Source: Burkholderia latens
GTDB taxonomy: Bacteria > Pseudomonadota > Gammaproteobacteria > Burkholderiales > Burkholderiaceae
Reading direction: 5' to 3'
Length of the DNA stretch: 64,000 nt
Assembly (NCBI RefSeq): GCF_001718795.1
Contig: NZ_CP013438.1
Span: 2,232,001 to 2,296,000 of the forward strand
In this document: positions 35,111 through 43,981 of the stretch, piece after piece
Position numbering within the stretch: position 1 is the first letter of the stretch
Layout of the letters: each line of letters opens with the position of its first letter
Notes under the pieces: model-generated
What the model was told of the DNA's origin: nothing
The model's input: only the letters and a program-made list of their open reading frames with translations
Database searches by the model: none
Program-made: the position numbers and the translations under genes

Positions 35111-36295
35111 TCAGACAAGCACACCATCACGCGCGACGATCTTCCCCGACGACACGACGAGCCGTCGAGTCGGCCGCGAGACCACGGCCTCGGCAAATGT
35201 CAGCGCATCGACGAGCACGACGTCCGCACGCTTGCCCGCTTCCAGGCCGTAGTCGGCGAAGCCGCAGCCGCGCGCAGCGCCGTGCGTCACGCAGTCGAGC
35301 GCGACTTCCAGCGCATCGTCGCGCCGGAAATCGTTGCGCATGCCGATCAGCATCGCGCGCTCGAGCATGTCCGGCGAACCGTACGGCGTCCACGTGTCGC
35401 GCACGCCGTCGTTGCCGCCGATCACGGTCACGCCGGCCGCACGGCACGCAACCACCGGCGGCACCGGCACCGCGGCCGGCGCCGTCGTGACAATTGCGAC
35501 GCCGAGTTCGGCCATCCGGGCGAGCAGCGCGTCGCGCTCGCGGTCGGCGATGTCGCCGAGGCAGAAGCCATGGCTGATCGTGACCTTGCCGTGCATGCCG
35601 AGCGCAGCCGTGCGCTGCAGGATCAGGTCGAGCGAATACGCCCCCATCGAGCCGCGCTCGTGCAAGTGCACGTCCAGCCCGCAGCCATGGCGCTCGGCAA
35701 TGCCGAACAGCACGTCCACCGCGTCGACCGGATCTCCCTCGATCGCGCACGGATCAAGCCCGCCGAGTAAATCTGCGCCCGCAGCCAGCGCGTCGGACAG
35801 CAGCGCGGCCGTGCCGGGCCGCTTGAGCACGCCCGACTGCGGAAACGCGACGATCTGGATGTCGACCTGGCCGCGCAGCGTCTCGCGCGTCGCAAGCACA
35901 CCGTGCAGATGCCGCAGGCCCGCGTCGGTATCGACGTCGACGTGCGTGCGAATGCGTGTCGTCCCGGCCGCAAGGAATGCGCGCGACAACGCGAGCGACG
36001 CGGCACCCGCATCATGGCCGCTCGTCGCGCGGTACGTGCGTTCGTTCTCGATGCGATCGACGAGTCGCGGCCCCACCGCATTGCGATACCACGGCATCCC
36101 CCAATGGGTCTTGTCGAGATGCGTATGGCCTTCGACCAGGCCGGGTAGTGCAAGCGCGTGCGCGCCGTCTTCGTTCGCACAGTCGGCTGGTGCGTCGAGG
36201 GACGGGCCAATGCGCGCGATGCGGTCGCCTTCGATCAGGATGTCGAACGCTTCGTCGGCGTGCGTGCGGACGTTGCGGATCAGCAAATTCGTCAT
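35111..36295 (-). CDS. Cytosine-deaminase-like amidohydrolase (second of a pair)
   Basis: 394-residue metal-dependent hydrolase of the CodA type. Metal and active-site segments: VEGHTHLDKTHW, a RTHVDVD strand, LDVHLHERGSMG, TISHGFCLG and GGNDGVRDTWTPYGSPDML. Members remove ammonia or amines from heterocycles or open N-acyl/cyclic ureas. ATG 36295 is preferred; an upstream ATG at 36394 overlaps the stop of the first amidohydrolase by 4 bp and would add 33 unstructured residues. It is a paralogue of the gene before it. Confidence 0.88.
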   Translation of the reverse strand: MTNLLIRNVRTHADEAFDILIEGDRIARIGPSLDAPADCANEDGAHALALPGLVEGHTHLDKTHWGMPWYRNAVGPRLVDRIENERTYRATSGHDAGAASLALSRAFLAAGTTRIRTHVDVDTDAGLRHLHGVLATRETLRGQVDIQIVAFPQSGVLKRPGTAALLSDALAAGADLLGGLDPCAIEGDPVDAVDVLFGIAERHGCGLDVHLHERGSMGAYSLDLILQRTAALGMHGKVTISHGFCLGDIADRERDALLARMAELGVAIVTTAPAAVPVPPVVACRAAGVTVIGGNDGVRDTWTPYGSPDMLERAMLIGMRNDFRRDDALEVALDCVTHGAARGCGFADYGLEAGKRADVVLVDALTFAEAVVSRPTRRLVVSSGKIVARDGVLV

Positions 36296-36390
36296 GTCGG
36301 TTCCGAGAGGGTCAGTCGGTGTATCGGTGCGTCGGTCAGTCGCTCGATGCGAGTCCGCCGCGATGCAGGCACCGCGACGGCGGTCGTTCG

Positions 36391-37590
36391 TCATCGCCCG
36401 AAACGCAGGGCCGGTGCAATCGGCGCGCCGGTATCGGCTTCGCCGCGGCGGAACACCCAGCGTTCGGCCGGCACGCCGGCCACGGCCGCCGCCGCATTCG
36501 GTGCGCGCACCGCGACGAAGCTCGCGTCGCAGCCGACCGCGATCCCGTAATCGGCCTTGCCGATCGCGCGGGCGCCGGCGTGCGTTGCCATGTCGAGCGC
36601 GATGCCGAGCGCGTCGTCGGTATAGAAGCCCGAGCGGTAGCCGACCATCATCGCGCGCTGCAGCATGTCACCGTTGCCATATGGCCACCACGCGTCGCGG
36701 ATGTTGTCGTTGCCCGCGAACACGTGCACGCCAGCGTCGCGAAGTTGCCGCACCGGCGGGAATGCGCAGTCGCCCGGCGCGTTGGTCAGGATCGACACGC
36801 CGGCGTCGGCAAGCGCCGCGGCCGCACGCTCGACGTCGCCGTGATCGACCTGGCCGAGCGCATAGGCGTGGCTCACGTTCACGCGACCGCCAAGGCCCGC
36901 CGCGCGCGTGCGCGCCGCGATCCGCAGCAGTTGCGCGATGCCGGTCGCGCCCGGCTCGTGCAGGTGGATATCGATCTTCACGTCGCGCTTTTCGGCAATG
37001 CCGAACACGATGTCGAGCTGGCCGTCCGCATCGCCGTCGAGCGTCGTCGGATCGATCCCGCCGACCACGTCCGCGCCTTCGCGCACGGCCGCATCGAGCA
37101 TCGCCGCGGTGCCAGGGCAGCTCACCACGCCGGCCTGCGGAAACGCGACGAGTTCGATGTCGACGATCCCGCGCCATTGTTCGCGCGCCGCCATCACGGC
37201 CTGCAGGTTCGACAGGCCCGTCGTCGCATCGACGTCGACGTGGCTGCGCATCGCGATCGTGCCGAACGCGGCGGCCTGCTCGATCAGCGCGTTCGCACGC
37301 TCGACGATCGGCGGCGCCGCCGCGAGCTGGCGCGTCTCGACCGCGAGCCGCTCGCGCAGCGAGCCGACCGGTTCGTGCGGCACCCAGCGATCGCCGACGA
37401 AGCTCTTGTCGAGATGGATGTGGCCGTCGACGAAGCCGGGCAGTACGACGCAGCCGCCGAGGTCGATCGTTTCCGCACCCGGCACGGCGGTGCAGTCGGC
37501 GCCGATCGCGACGAAGCGCCCTTCACGGACGACGAGGTTGATGGGCTGTCCGCCGGCATCGACGGCGTGGGTGAAGAAGCGATCGGTCAT
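36391..37590 (-). CDS. Cytosine-deaminase-like amidohydrolase (first of a pair)
   Basis: 399-residue amidohydrolase with the same motif order as its downstream neighbour: VDGHIHLDKSFVG, RSHVDVDATTGL, IDIHLHEPGATG, VSHAYALGQ and AGNDNIRDAWWPYGNGDML. The pair probably arose by tandem duplication and may act on related ring nitrogen compounds. Start at 37590 from the family boundary; a frame to 37884 is a GC-rich extension. No permease is adjacent. Confidence 0.88.
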   Translation of the reverse strand: MTDRFFTHAVDAGGQPINLVVREGRFVAIGADCTAVPGAETIDLGGCVVLPGFVDGHIHLDKSFVGDRWVPHEPVGSLRERLAVETRQLAAAPPIVERANALIEQAAAFGTIAMRSHVDVDATTGLSNLQAVMAAREQWRGIVDIELVAFPQAGVVSCPGTAAMLDAAVREGADVVGGIDPTTLDGDADGQLDIVFGIAEKRDVKIDIHLHEPGATGIAQLLRIAARTRAAGLGGRVNVSHAYALGQVDHGDVERAAAALADAGVSILTNAPGDCAFPPVRQLRDAGVHVFAGNDNIRDAWWPYGNGDMLQRAMMVGYRSGFYTDDALGIALDMATHAGARAIGKADYGIAVGCDASFVAVRAPNAAAAVAGVPAERWVFRRGEADTGAPIAPALRFGR

Positions 37591-38025
37591 GAGCTGGAAT
37601 GGGTGGGGCGGTGGCTGCGCGACACTGGCGCGGAAACGGGAACGGCACCGCAGCCGGCGGGCGGGACCGTTGGCAGCGAATGCGGCCACGATATCGGACC
37701 GGGCTGCCAGTGGCCAATTAAATGTCGCGATGCCGTGCATTCGATTCCGCAATGTGCGGCGCGGATGCCCGCGTGGGCGGATGAGGGCGCGGTCGCAGCG
37801 GAATCGGCAGAACGGCCGACGTGTGCGTGACGGGCTGCCACCTGCGCAGGCCGCCCGCGCGGCCCACCCCACGCCAATGTGCACACCGATTTGCGCGGCA
37901 ACAGACTTTACACGTTGTTACCCGGCCGCACCGGACGCGCATCCGCCCTTTCCTTATACTCACGCCGAGTTCGCCACCCGTCCCGGCTTTCGTCGGCGAA
38001 CACGTTGCCGATGCAGGAAATCACC
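37591..38025. other. Divergent intergenic region
   Basis: 435 bp between the amidohydrolase operon and the glycine-zipper lipoprotein. A patch at 37715-37745 (GGCCAATTAAATG) and one at 37900-37925 are the AT-richest and probably hold the promoters. No palindrome or RNA gene recognised. Confidence 0.35.
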
Positions 38026-38640
38026 ATGATGCGCATGCCTTCCACGAAGACCGTTCTGTTCGCCTCGCTCGTCGCCGTGGCGGCGCTTCCGCTGACCGCC
38101 TGTGTCGCGCCGGGGTACTACGGCGCGCAACCGGGTTATCCGCAGCAGCAGTACGCGACGCCCGGCTACGCGCAACCCGCGTATTCGCAACCCGGCTACG
38201 TTCAACCGCAGCAGCCGGCCTATCCGAACCAGGCGCCGCAGTACGACCAGTACGGCAACCCGCAGCCTTACGCCGGCCAGTACGGCAACGGCTACGGCAC
38301 GCAATACGGCACGGTCGCGAATATCCAGCCGGTGAGCGGCTCGGTCGGTGCGTCGGGGGTCGCGGGCACCGTCGTCGGCGCATTGGTCGGCGGCCTGGTG
38401 GGCAACCAGTTCGGCCGCGGCCACGGCCGCGACGCCGCGACCGTGATCGGCGCGCTCGGCGGCGCCGTGGCCGGCAACCAGATCGGCCAGCAAATGGGCG
38501 CGGCCCAGCCGCCAAGCAGCTACCGGATCGACGTACGCGTCAGCGACGGCTCGATGCGGTCGTTCGACGTGCAGTCGCCGGGCGACCTGCGTCCGGGCGA
38601 TCGCGTGCAGATCAACGGCAATCAGCTGTCGCGGTATTAA
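38026..38640 (+). CDS. Glycine-zipper 2TM-domain lipoprotein
   Basis: 204-residue outer-membrane lipoprotein. The signal ends in a lipobox (ALPLTAC, Cys at residue 25). Next comes a Tyr/Gln/Pro-rich stretch (residues 28-95, repeated AQPAYSQPGY-type units), then the glycine zipper: VAGTVVGALVGGLVGNQFG and AATVIGALGGAVAGNQIG, as in SlyB/OsmB/Rick_17kDa proteins. A small C-terminal domain follows. AGGAAATCACC precedes the ATG at 38026. Related proteins protect the envelope under stress. Confidence 0.88.
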   Translation: MMRMPSTKTVLFASLVAVAALPLTACVAPGYYGAQPGYPQQQYATPGYAQPAYSQPGYVQPQQPAYPNQAPQYDQYGNPQPYAGQYGNGYGTQYGTVANIQPVSGSVGASGVAGTVVGALVGGLVGNQFGRGHGRDAATVIGALGGAVAGNQIGQQMGAAQPPSSYRIDVRVSDGSMRSFDVQSPGDLRPGDRVQINGNQLSRY

Positions 38641-39131
38641 CGCGGCGGGCCGTGCGCCCGACGCGGTCGGGCGCATGACACACCGCGCCGCAGGATCCCG
38701 ACGCATTGTCCGCACTTCACGCGCGCCGGCGCGACGCCCGGCGCGCATCGCTTCATCTTCGGCTCTCTCGGTCGGCGCCGCATCGCATTCGCGCACGACA
38801 CCGCACCGTCACTTCCCCGCAGATCGAAATCCCGCCCGAGGACGAGCCTCGCGTGGAGCGCGTCGGCCAACATGCGGCGTTCCGGCTGGCTCGGGTGAGC
38901 ACGGGTTCGCCACGGCATGCGCAATTTCCGGTCGGCTCGTCACACGCCTGTGTCGCGATTCCCGCCCGCGGCAACGGCCGCCATTCGCGTGCCCGTAACG
39001 TGCGCCACGCGCGTCGATGCGGCACGGCGATCGCACAGGCAAACGTACGCGTTTCCCCTTAGCATTGTCGATGCACCGCCGCCGCGCACGCCGCAAATCC
39101 GCCTCCCCCGACAAACCCGCGAACCGCACCG
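38641..39131. other. Intergenic region, nothing recognised
   Basis: About 490 bp of GC-rich sequence between two plus-strand genes. All open frames are Arg/Ala/Pro-rich shadows. No terminator with a T-run and no palindrome were found. Confidence 0.35.
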
Positions 39132-39638
39132 ATGATCACGATCCGCCTGCTCGATGCCGCCGACGCGGCGCAATTCCGCTCCGTCCGCCTGCACGCGATC
39201 GACACGTCGCCGACGTCGTTCCTGCCGACACGCGACGAAGAAGCCGGCATCCCGGTCGAGGAATTCGCGACGCGCATTACGCCCAGCGGCGTGCAGGCCG
39301 TATTCGGCGCATTCGACGACGACACGCTCATCGGCATCACCGGCGTGCGCCGCGATACGCGCGCGAAGGTAGCGCACAAGGCATTGATATGGGGCGTGTT
39401 CGTCGCCTCCGCATATCGCGGGCGGGGCGTCGCGCAATCGCTGCTCGACGCCGCCACAGCCCACGCAGCGCAAACGTGGAGCTGCACGCAGCTGACGCTG
39501 TGCGTAAACGAGATCAACCGCAGCGCGGAGCGGCTATATGCGTCGCAGGGCTTCGTCCGGTTCGGCACGGAACTGCGTGCGCTGTTCGTCGACGGACGCT
39601 TCTACGACGAACACCACATGGTCAAGATGCTGGCGTAA
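39132..39638 (+). CDS. GNAT-family N-acetyltransferase
   Basis: 168-residue acetyl-CoA-dependent acyltransferase. The acetyl-CoA pyrophosphate loop is the Q/R-x-x-G-x-A type segment SAYRGRGVAQSLLDAA, preceded by strand ALIWGVFV and followed by LTLCVNEINRSAERLYASQGF and FGTE. Substrate unknown. It stands alone on the plus strand. Confidence 0.92.
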   Translation: MITIRLLDAADAAQFRSVRLHAIDTSPTSFLPTRDEEAGIPVEEFATRITPSGVQAVFGAFDDDTLIGITGVRRDTRAKVAHKALIWGVFVASAYRGRGVAQSLLDAATAHAAQTWSCTQLTLCVNEINRSAERLYASQGFVRFGTELRALFVDGRFYDEHHMVKMLA

Positions 39639-39681
39639 TGCGCTCGCGCGCACCGCGCCGATCGCACGCGAACGCGTTTCA

Positions 39682-39804
39682 TCACCGCTTGTCGGCGATC
39701 GTCACGTTCGTCAGCGTCATCGCACCGACGTTGAACCCGTAGATCGACCACGGCGACGTGACAATCGCCCCGTCCAGCGCGACAAGACGTCCGTCGTCGT
39801 ATCT
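39682..39804 (-). pseudogene. Remnant of a gene: 40-codon C-terminal fragment
   Basis: Minus-strand stretch reading DGRLVALDGAIVTSPWSIYG, FNVGAMTLTNVTIADKR then stop. Amino-acid composition and codon use are those of real protein in this genome, yet an in-frame TAA at 39805-39807 closes it upstream and there is no start codon except an internal ATG. It is best explained as the tail of a decayed gene. The family is not recognised. It lies between the GNAT and aminotransferase genes. Confidence 0.4.
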
Positions 39805-39925
39805 TTATGCGCACAAACTTTCTGCATCCCGGCGCGGCCGGCTAGCCCGGATCGACCGCGCGCACGGAATATGACAAGCTCGCGGAGGTTTCACCGGTCC
39901 CTTAACCCCGTCACAGGAGCTTCAA

Positions 39926-41284
39926 TTGCAGACCCGCCACGGAGTCGACCTCATCCGCGCTCGCGCACTGTTCGATCGCGAGCGCCACGCGTTCACCGAA
40001 GCCATGCCGATCTCCCGCGCGTTGTCCGCGGAAGCGGCGGAGCACCTGCTCTTCGGCGTGCCGTTGCACTGGATGCAAGACTGGTCGACACCGTTTTCGC
40101 TGGTCGTGAAAGAAGCGCGCGGCGCGACGTTCACCGACGTCGACGGTCACCGCTACGCAGACTTCTGCCTTGGCGACACCGGCGCGATGTTCGGCCATGC
40201 TCCCGAGCCCGTCGCGCGCGCGCTCGCCGAACAGGCGACGCGCGGCTATACGACGATGCTGCCGAGCGAGGACGCCGCATGGGTGTCGCGCGAACTCGCG
40301 CGGCGCTTCAAGCTGCCGATCTGGCAATTCGCGCTGAGTGCGAGCGACGCGAACCGCTTCGTGCTGCGCTGGGCACGCGCGGCCACCGGCCGCAACACGA
40401 TCGTCGTGTTCAACGGCTGCTATCACGGCACGGTCGACGACGTGTTCGTCGACCTCGTCGACGGTCGTCCGGTGCAGCGCGACAGCCTGCTCGGTCAATC
40501 CTATGACCTGCTCGCGAACACGCGCGTGATCGAGTTCAACGATCTCGACGCGCTCGAAGCGGCGCTGAAGGTTGGCGACGTCGCGTGCGTGCTCGCCGAG
40601 CCGGCGATGACGAACATCGGAATGGTGCTGCCCGAGCCCGGTTTCTGGGACGCCGCGCGCGAGCTGACGCGCCGATACGGCACGCTGCTCGTGATCGACG
40701 AAACGCACACGATCAGCAGCGGCCCGGGCGGTTACGCGGCCGCGCACGGCCTCGAGCCGGACGCGCTGGTCGTGGGCAAGCCGATCGCGGGCGGCGTGCC
40801 GTGCGCGGTGTACGGGTTTAGCGCCGAATTCGCGAATCGCGCGAAGCAGGCGAAGCTGAACGCGCCGCCCGGCCATTCGGGCATCGGCACGACGCTGACC
40901 GCGAACATGCTCGCGATGCATGCAATGCGGGCGACGCTTGCAGAAGTCGCGACCGATGCCGCGTATGCGCACATGTTCGAACTGGCCGCGCGGCTCGCCA
41001 GCGGGCTCGAACAGGCAATCGCGAAGCGCGGGCTGCCATGGTGCGTGACGCGCATCGGCGCGCGCACCGAGTTCCAGTTCACGCCGGTACCGCCGCGCAA
41101 CGGCACGATCGCGGGCGAGCAACTCGACAGCGAGCTCGAGCACATCGTGCATCTGTATCTGCTGAACCGCGGCGTGCTGATCACGCCGTTCCACAACATG
41201 ATGCTCGTGTGCCCGCAGACGACGACCGACGACGTCGACACGCTCGTCGCGCAGTTCGATGCGTGTATGGGCGAACTGCTGTGA
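39926..41284 (+). CDS. Class III PLP-dependent aminotransferase
   Basis: 452-residue aminotransferase of the glutamate-1-semialdehyde-aminomutase/omega-transaminase group. The PLP Lys is K285 (ALVVGKPIAGGVPCA), and the cofactor Asp is D258 in LLVIDETHTISSG, with a His at 261 in place of the common DEV segment. FNGCYHGTVDD and LAEPAMTNIGM are further family blocks. It begins with TTG at 39926 after a good AGGAG. Substrate unknown. It is convergent with the exonuclease gene. Confidence 0.9.
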   Translation: MQTRHGVDLIRARALFDRERHAFTEAMPISRALSAEAAEHLLFGVPLHWMQDWSTPFSLVVKEARGATFTDVDGHRYADFCLGDTGAMFGHAPEPVARALAEQATRGYTTMLPSEDAAWVSRELARRFKLPIWQFALSASDANRFVLRWARAATGRNTIVVFNGCYHGTVDDVFVDLVDGRPVQRDSLLGQSYDLLANTRVIEFNDLDALEAALKVGDVACVLAEPAMTNIGMVLPEPGFWDAARELTRRYGTLLVIDETHTISSGPGGYAAAHGLEPDALVVGKPIAGGVPCAVYGFSAEFANRAKQAKLNAPPGHSGIGTTLTANMLAMHAMRATLAEVATDAAYAHMFELAARLASGLEQAIAKRGLPWCVTRIGARTEFQFTPVPPRNGTIAGEQLDSELEHIVHLYLLNRGVLITPFHNMMLVCPQTTTDDVDTLVAQFDACMGELL

Positions 41285-41400
41285 CATGATGCGGCGTGCG
41301 TTCGAGGTCGCTCACAACGGCCGGCCGAGCGCACGCCTGGCGCCACTTCGGCGGATCCGCCGGATCGACCCGCGCACCGGCCGCACTGCAGGCGCCGGGG

Positions 41401-42042
41401 TCAGCGCGCGCGTGCGCCCAGCGAACCGAAGAACGTCGCGACCTTCGCCTTGCTCGTCGTCTGCAGGCGCGACATGAGCCCGTGATCGACTTGCGTCAGT
41501 CCGTACGTCGCGCCGAGGTCGCGCTGCATCCGGCACCACAGATGGCTCGCAATCTCGGCGTCGACCATCGCGCGGTGAGCGCGGCCCGTCTGCGGCAGGC
41601 GCAACATGTCGGCGAGGCTCGACAGCCGGTGGCTGCGCGCATCCGGGTAGACGCGCCGCGCGACGAGCATCGTGCACGCGAACGCATGGTCGGCCGCCAT
41701 CCCGAGCATCCCGAGTTCGGCCTGCCAGAAGCGCTTGTCGAAACCGGCGTTGTGCGCGACGACCGGATGACTGCCGACGAACGCGGCGGCCTCTTTCATC
41801 ACCTTCGACACCGGCGGCGCCGACGCGATCATTTCGTTCGTGATGCCGGTAAGCGCGACAACGTCGGACGGAATGCGGCGCCCTGCGTTCATGAGGCTCT
41901 GGTAGCGGTCGACGATCTCGCCGTCGCGCAGCAGGATCACGGCGATTTCGGTCGCTCTGTCTCCCATGTTCGGAGAAAGCCCGGTTGTTTCGAAGTCGAG
42001 TACCGCTACGGTTTGCATGGTCGAATCGGAGGAAGGAGACAT
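41401..42042 (-). CDS. DnaQ-like 3'-5' exonuclease
   Basis: 213-residue exonuclease of the DEDD superfamily. ExoI motif is VLDFETTGLSP (Asp and Glu), ExoII HNAGFDKRFW and ExoIII HRAMVDAEIASH. It resembles the proofreading epsilon subunit and orphan DnaQ-type nucleases. A second in-frame ATG at 42018 gives MQTVAVLDFE and is equally possible. No polymerase gene is adjacent. Confidence 0.92.
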   Translation of the reverse strand: MSPSSDSTMQTVAVLDFETTGLSPNMGDRATEIAVILLRDGEIVDRYQSLMNAGRRIPSDVVALTGITNEMIASAPPVSKVMKEAAAFVGSHPVVAHNAGFDKRFWQAELGMLGMAADHAFACTMLVARRVYPDARSHRLSSLADMLRLPQTGRAHRAMVDAEIASHLWCRMQRDLGATYGLTQVDHGLMSRLQTTSKAKVATFFGSLGARAR

Positions 42043-42223
42043 GGTGCTGCACGTCGGTCAGCACATCGCACCGACGAGGACGCGCCATGGTACATCCTGA
42101 TCCGGCCTTCCCCGGAAAATGACGACGTCATGCGTCGAACGCCGCCGCTTCGCGCACCTGCCCGCCGCCACGGCGAATGGACCGATGCGCGCGCACCTTG
42201 GTCCATTCGCGCGTTCCCTTACG

Positions 42224-43948
42224 TCACCGGCAACTGAAGCTCGCCGCCGAATTCAGGTCGCCCGAGCCGTTGTAGCGCGCGACCTGCGGATACGGACACA
42301 GCGGACGCGTGCGCCCCGCGCCCCACGACGCCGGCACGTCCGCGTTCGGCACCGCGTTCGTCGTGTCGCGCGCGGCGGCGACGATCGCCGTGGGCGCCTG
42401 GCCCTGCTCGACCCACGCGACGAGCGGCGTCAGCATGTCGAACTGGTCGGTGGCCGGCCCGCCCGAGCAGTGGTTCATCCCCGGCACCGGATAGAAGCGC
42501 GCGAAGCTCGATGCATCGCCGCCGTTCGCCTGCGCGAGCCGCGCATACCAGTCGCTCGTGTCGTTGAACGAGAACACCGGATCGCCGGTGCCGTGATAGA
42601 CGAGCAGCTTCGCACCGCGCGACTTCAGCGCGGACAGGTTCGTCTCGTCGGGCGGCGTCATGAACGACCACGACGATTGCGTGTACGTGCCGTTCGTCGC
42701 GAAGATCGCAGGTGCGTCGTTGTCCATGTCGAAGCCGAGCGCGAAGCCGGCGAGATTCGCGAGCGTCGCAGCGGTTTTCGGCGGCGTCATGAACGTGAAT
42801 GCCATCGCGGCCGGGTCGAGCACGATCGAATTCGACTGCTTCCACGCGGCCCAGCCCGGCCCCGAGATGCCCGGATCGTACGGAAAGCTCGCATAGAGCG
42901 CCGTGCCCGCGCTGTTGCGCGCGCCCGCGAATACGTTCTCCAGCGCACCCTTCTGCGCGGTCGTCAGGCACGACCCGGTACGCGTGCCATTCGCGCAGGT
43001 GGGAATGTCCGTGTCGACGCTGAAATGCGCCTGGCATGCGGCAACGTCCTGCACCATTCCGTCGGCCACGCCGTCGAGCGCATCGCACTTGTCGAGAATC
43101 TTCGCGCCGACGAACTGGCGCTCGGTGTCGGTGAAGCCGCTTCGGATGTCGGGCAGCCCGTTCGTTCCGGTCGCCGACGCGATCTTTGCGAACTGCTGCG
43201 CACCGTATATCTCGCCGATCGCCGCCTTCGGCAGGTGAAAGCCCGGGTCGCCTGCGATGATTCCGTCATAGTCGCCCGCGTTGCGCACGGCGGTGACCAT
43301 CGCATGACGGCCGCCGTTCGAGCAGCCGCCGAAATAGCTGCGATCGGGCGCTTTCCCGTATGCGAGCCGGATCACCTGTTTCGCCATCGGCGTGAGCGCA
43401 TCGACGGCACCGTAGCCGTAGTCGAGTCGCGCTTGCGGATCGAGGCCGAACAGCGGATTCTGCGCGGCGCTGTGCCCGGCGTCCGAGCTGATCACGGCGA
43501 AGCCCTGGTTCAGCGCGTCCGTCAGCGGGCCGCCGCCGCCGATCTCGCCGGTCGCGGTCAAGACGTTGCCGTCGAGCCCGCCGTTCGCCTGATAGAAAAA
43601 GCGGCCGTTCCATGCCTTCGGCAAGCGCATCTCGAAGCCGATCGCGTAGGTCTTGCCGTCCACCGCGCTCACGCGCTCGTTCATCTTTCCCTGCACCACG
43701 CAATGCTCGGCGATCGGCTTGCCGGCCACCTTCAGCGCACCGGCGGCCGCGGTCGTCACCGACGTGAACGACGTGTTCGCATACGCGAGCTTCGCCGCGA
43801 GCGCGTCGCAGGTCTGCGCCATCGCGGCCGGCGTCGCGGCGCTCAGGTGCGCCGGTGCGGAGCTGACCGAATCGTCGCCGCCGCAACCTGCAAGCATCGC
43901 GGCGGCCGACAACGGCGCGATATACAGGAATGCAGATTTTCTGTTCAC
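42224..43948 (-). CDS. Lipoprotein esterase of the tannase/feruloyl esterase family
   Basis: 574-residue alpha/beta hydrolase. A lipoprotein signal with lipobox (MLAGC, Cys22) anchors it to the envelope. The catalytic Ser is in YFGGCSNGGRH; the Asp is in YHGTGDPVFSF, and the His in PGMNHCSGG. The Cys next to the Ser and the Cys after the His are the pair that form the CS-D-HC bridge in this family. It would release ferulate or gallate-like acids from esters. It is the last gene of a unit with a porin and an aromatic-acid importer, next to ferulate catabolic genes, so feruloyl esters are the likely substrate. Confidence 0.9.
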   Translation of the reverse strand: MNRKSAFLYIAPLSAAAMLAGCGGDDSVSSAPAHLSAATPAAMAQTCDALAAKLAYANTSFTSVTTAAAGALKVAGKPIAEHCVVQGKMNERVSAVDGKTYAIGFEMRLPKAWNGRFFYQANGGLDGNVLTATGEIGGGGPLTDALNQGFAVISSDAGHSAAQNPLFGLDPQARLDYGYGAVDALTPMAKQVIRLAYGKAPDRSYFGGCSNGGRHAMVTAVRNAGDYDGIIAGDPGFHLPKAAIGEIYGAQQFAKIASATGTNGLPDIRSGFTDTERQFVGAKILDKCDALDGVADGMVQDVAACQAHFSVDTDIPTCANGTRTGSCLTTAQKGALENVFAGARNSAGTALYASFPYDPGISGPGWAAWKQSNSIVLDPAAMAFTFMTPPKTAATLANLAGFALGFDMDNDAPAIFATNGTYTQSSWSFMTPPDETNLSALKSRGAKLLVYHGTGDPVFSFNDTSDWYARLAQANGGDASSFARFYPVPGMNHCSGGPATDQFDMLTPLVAWVEQGQAPTAIVAAARDTTNAVPNADVPASWGAGRTRPLCPYPQVARYNGSGDLNSAASFSCR

Positions 43949-43981
43949 GATATCTCCCGTTCAGTTCGTCACGCCGATGAA

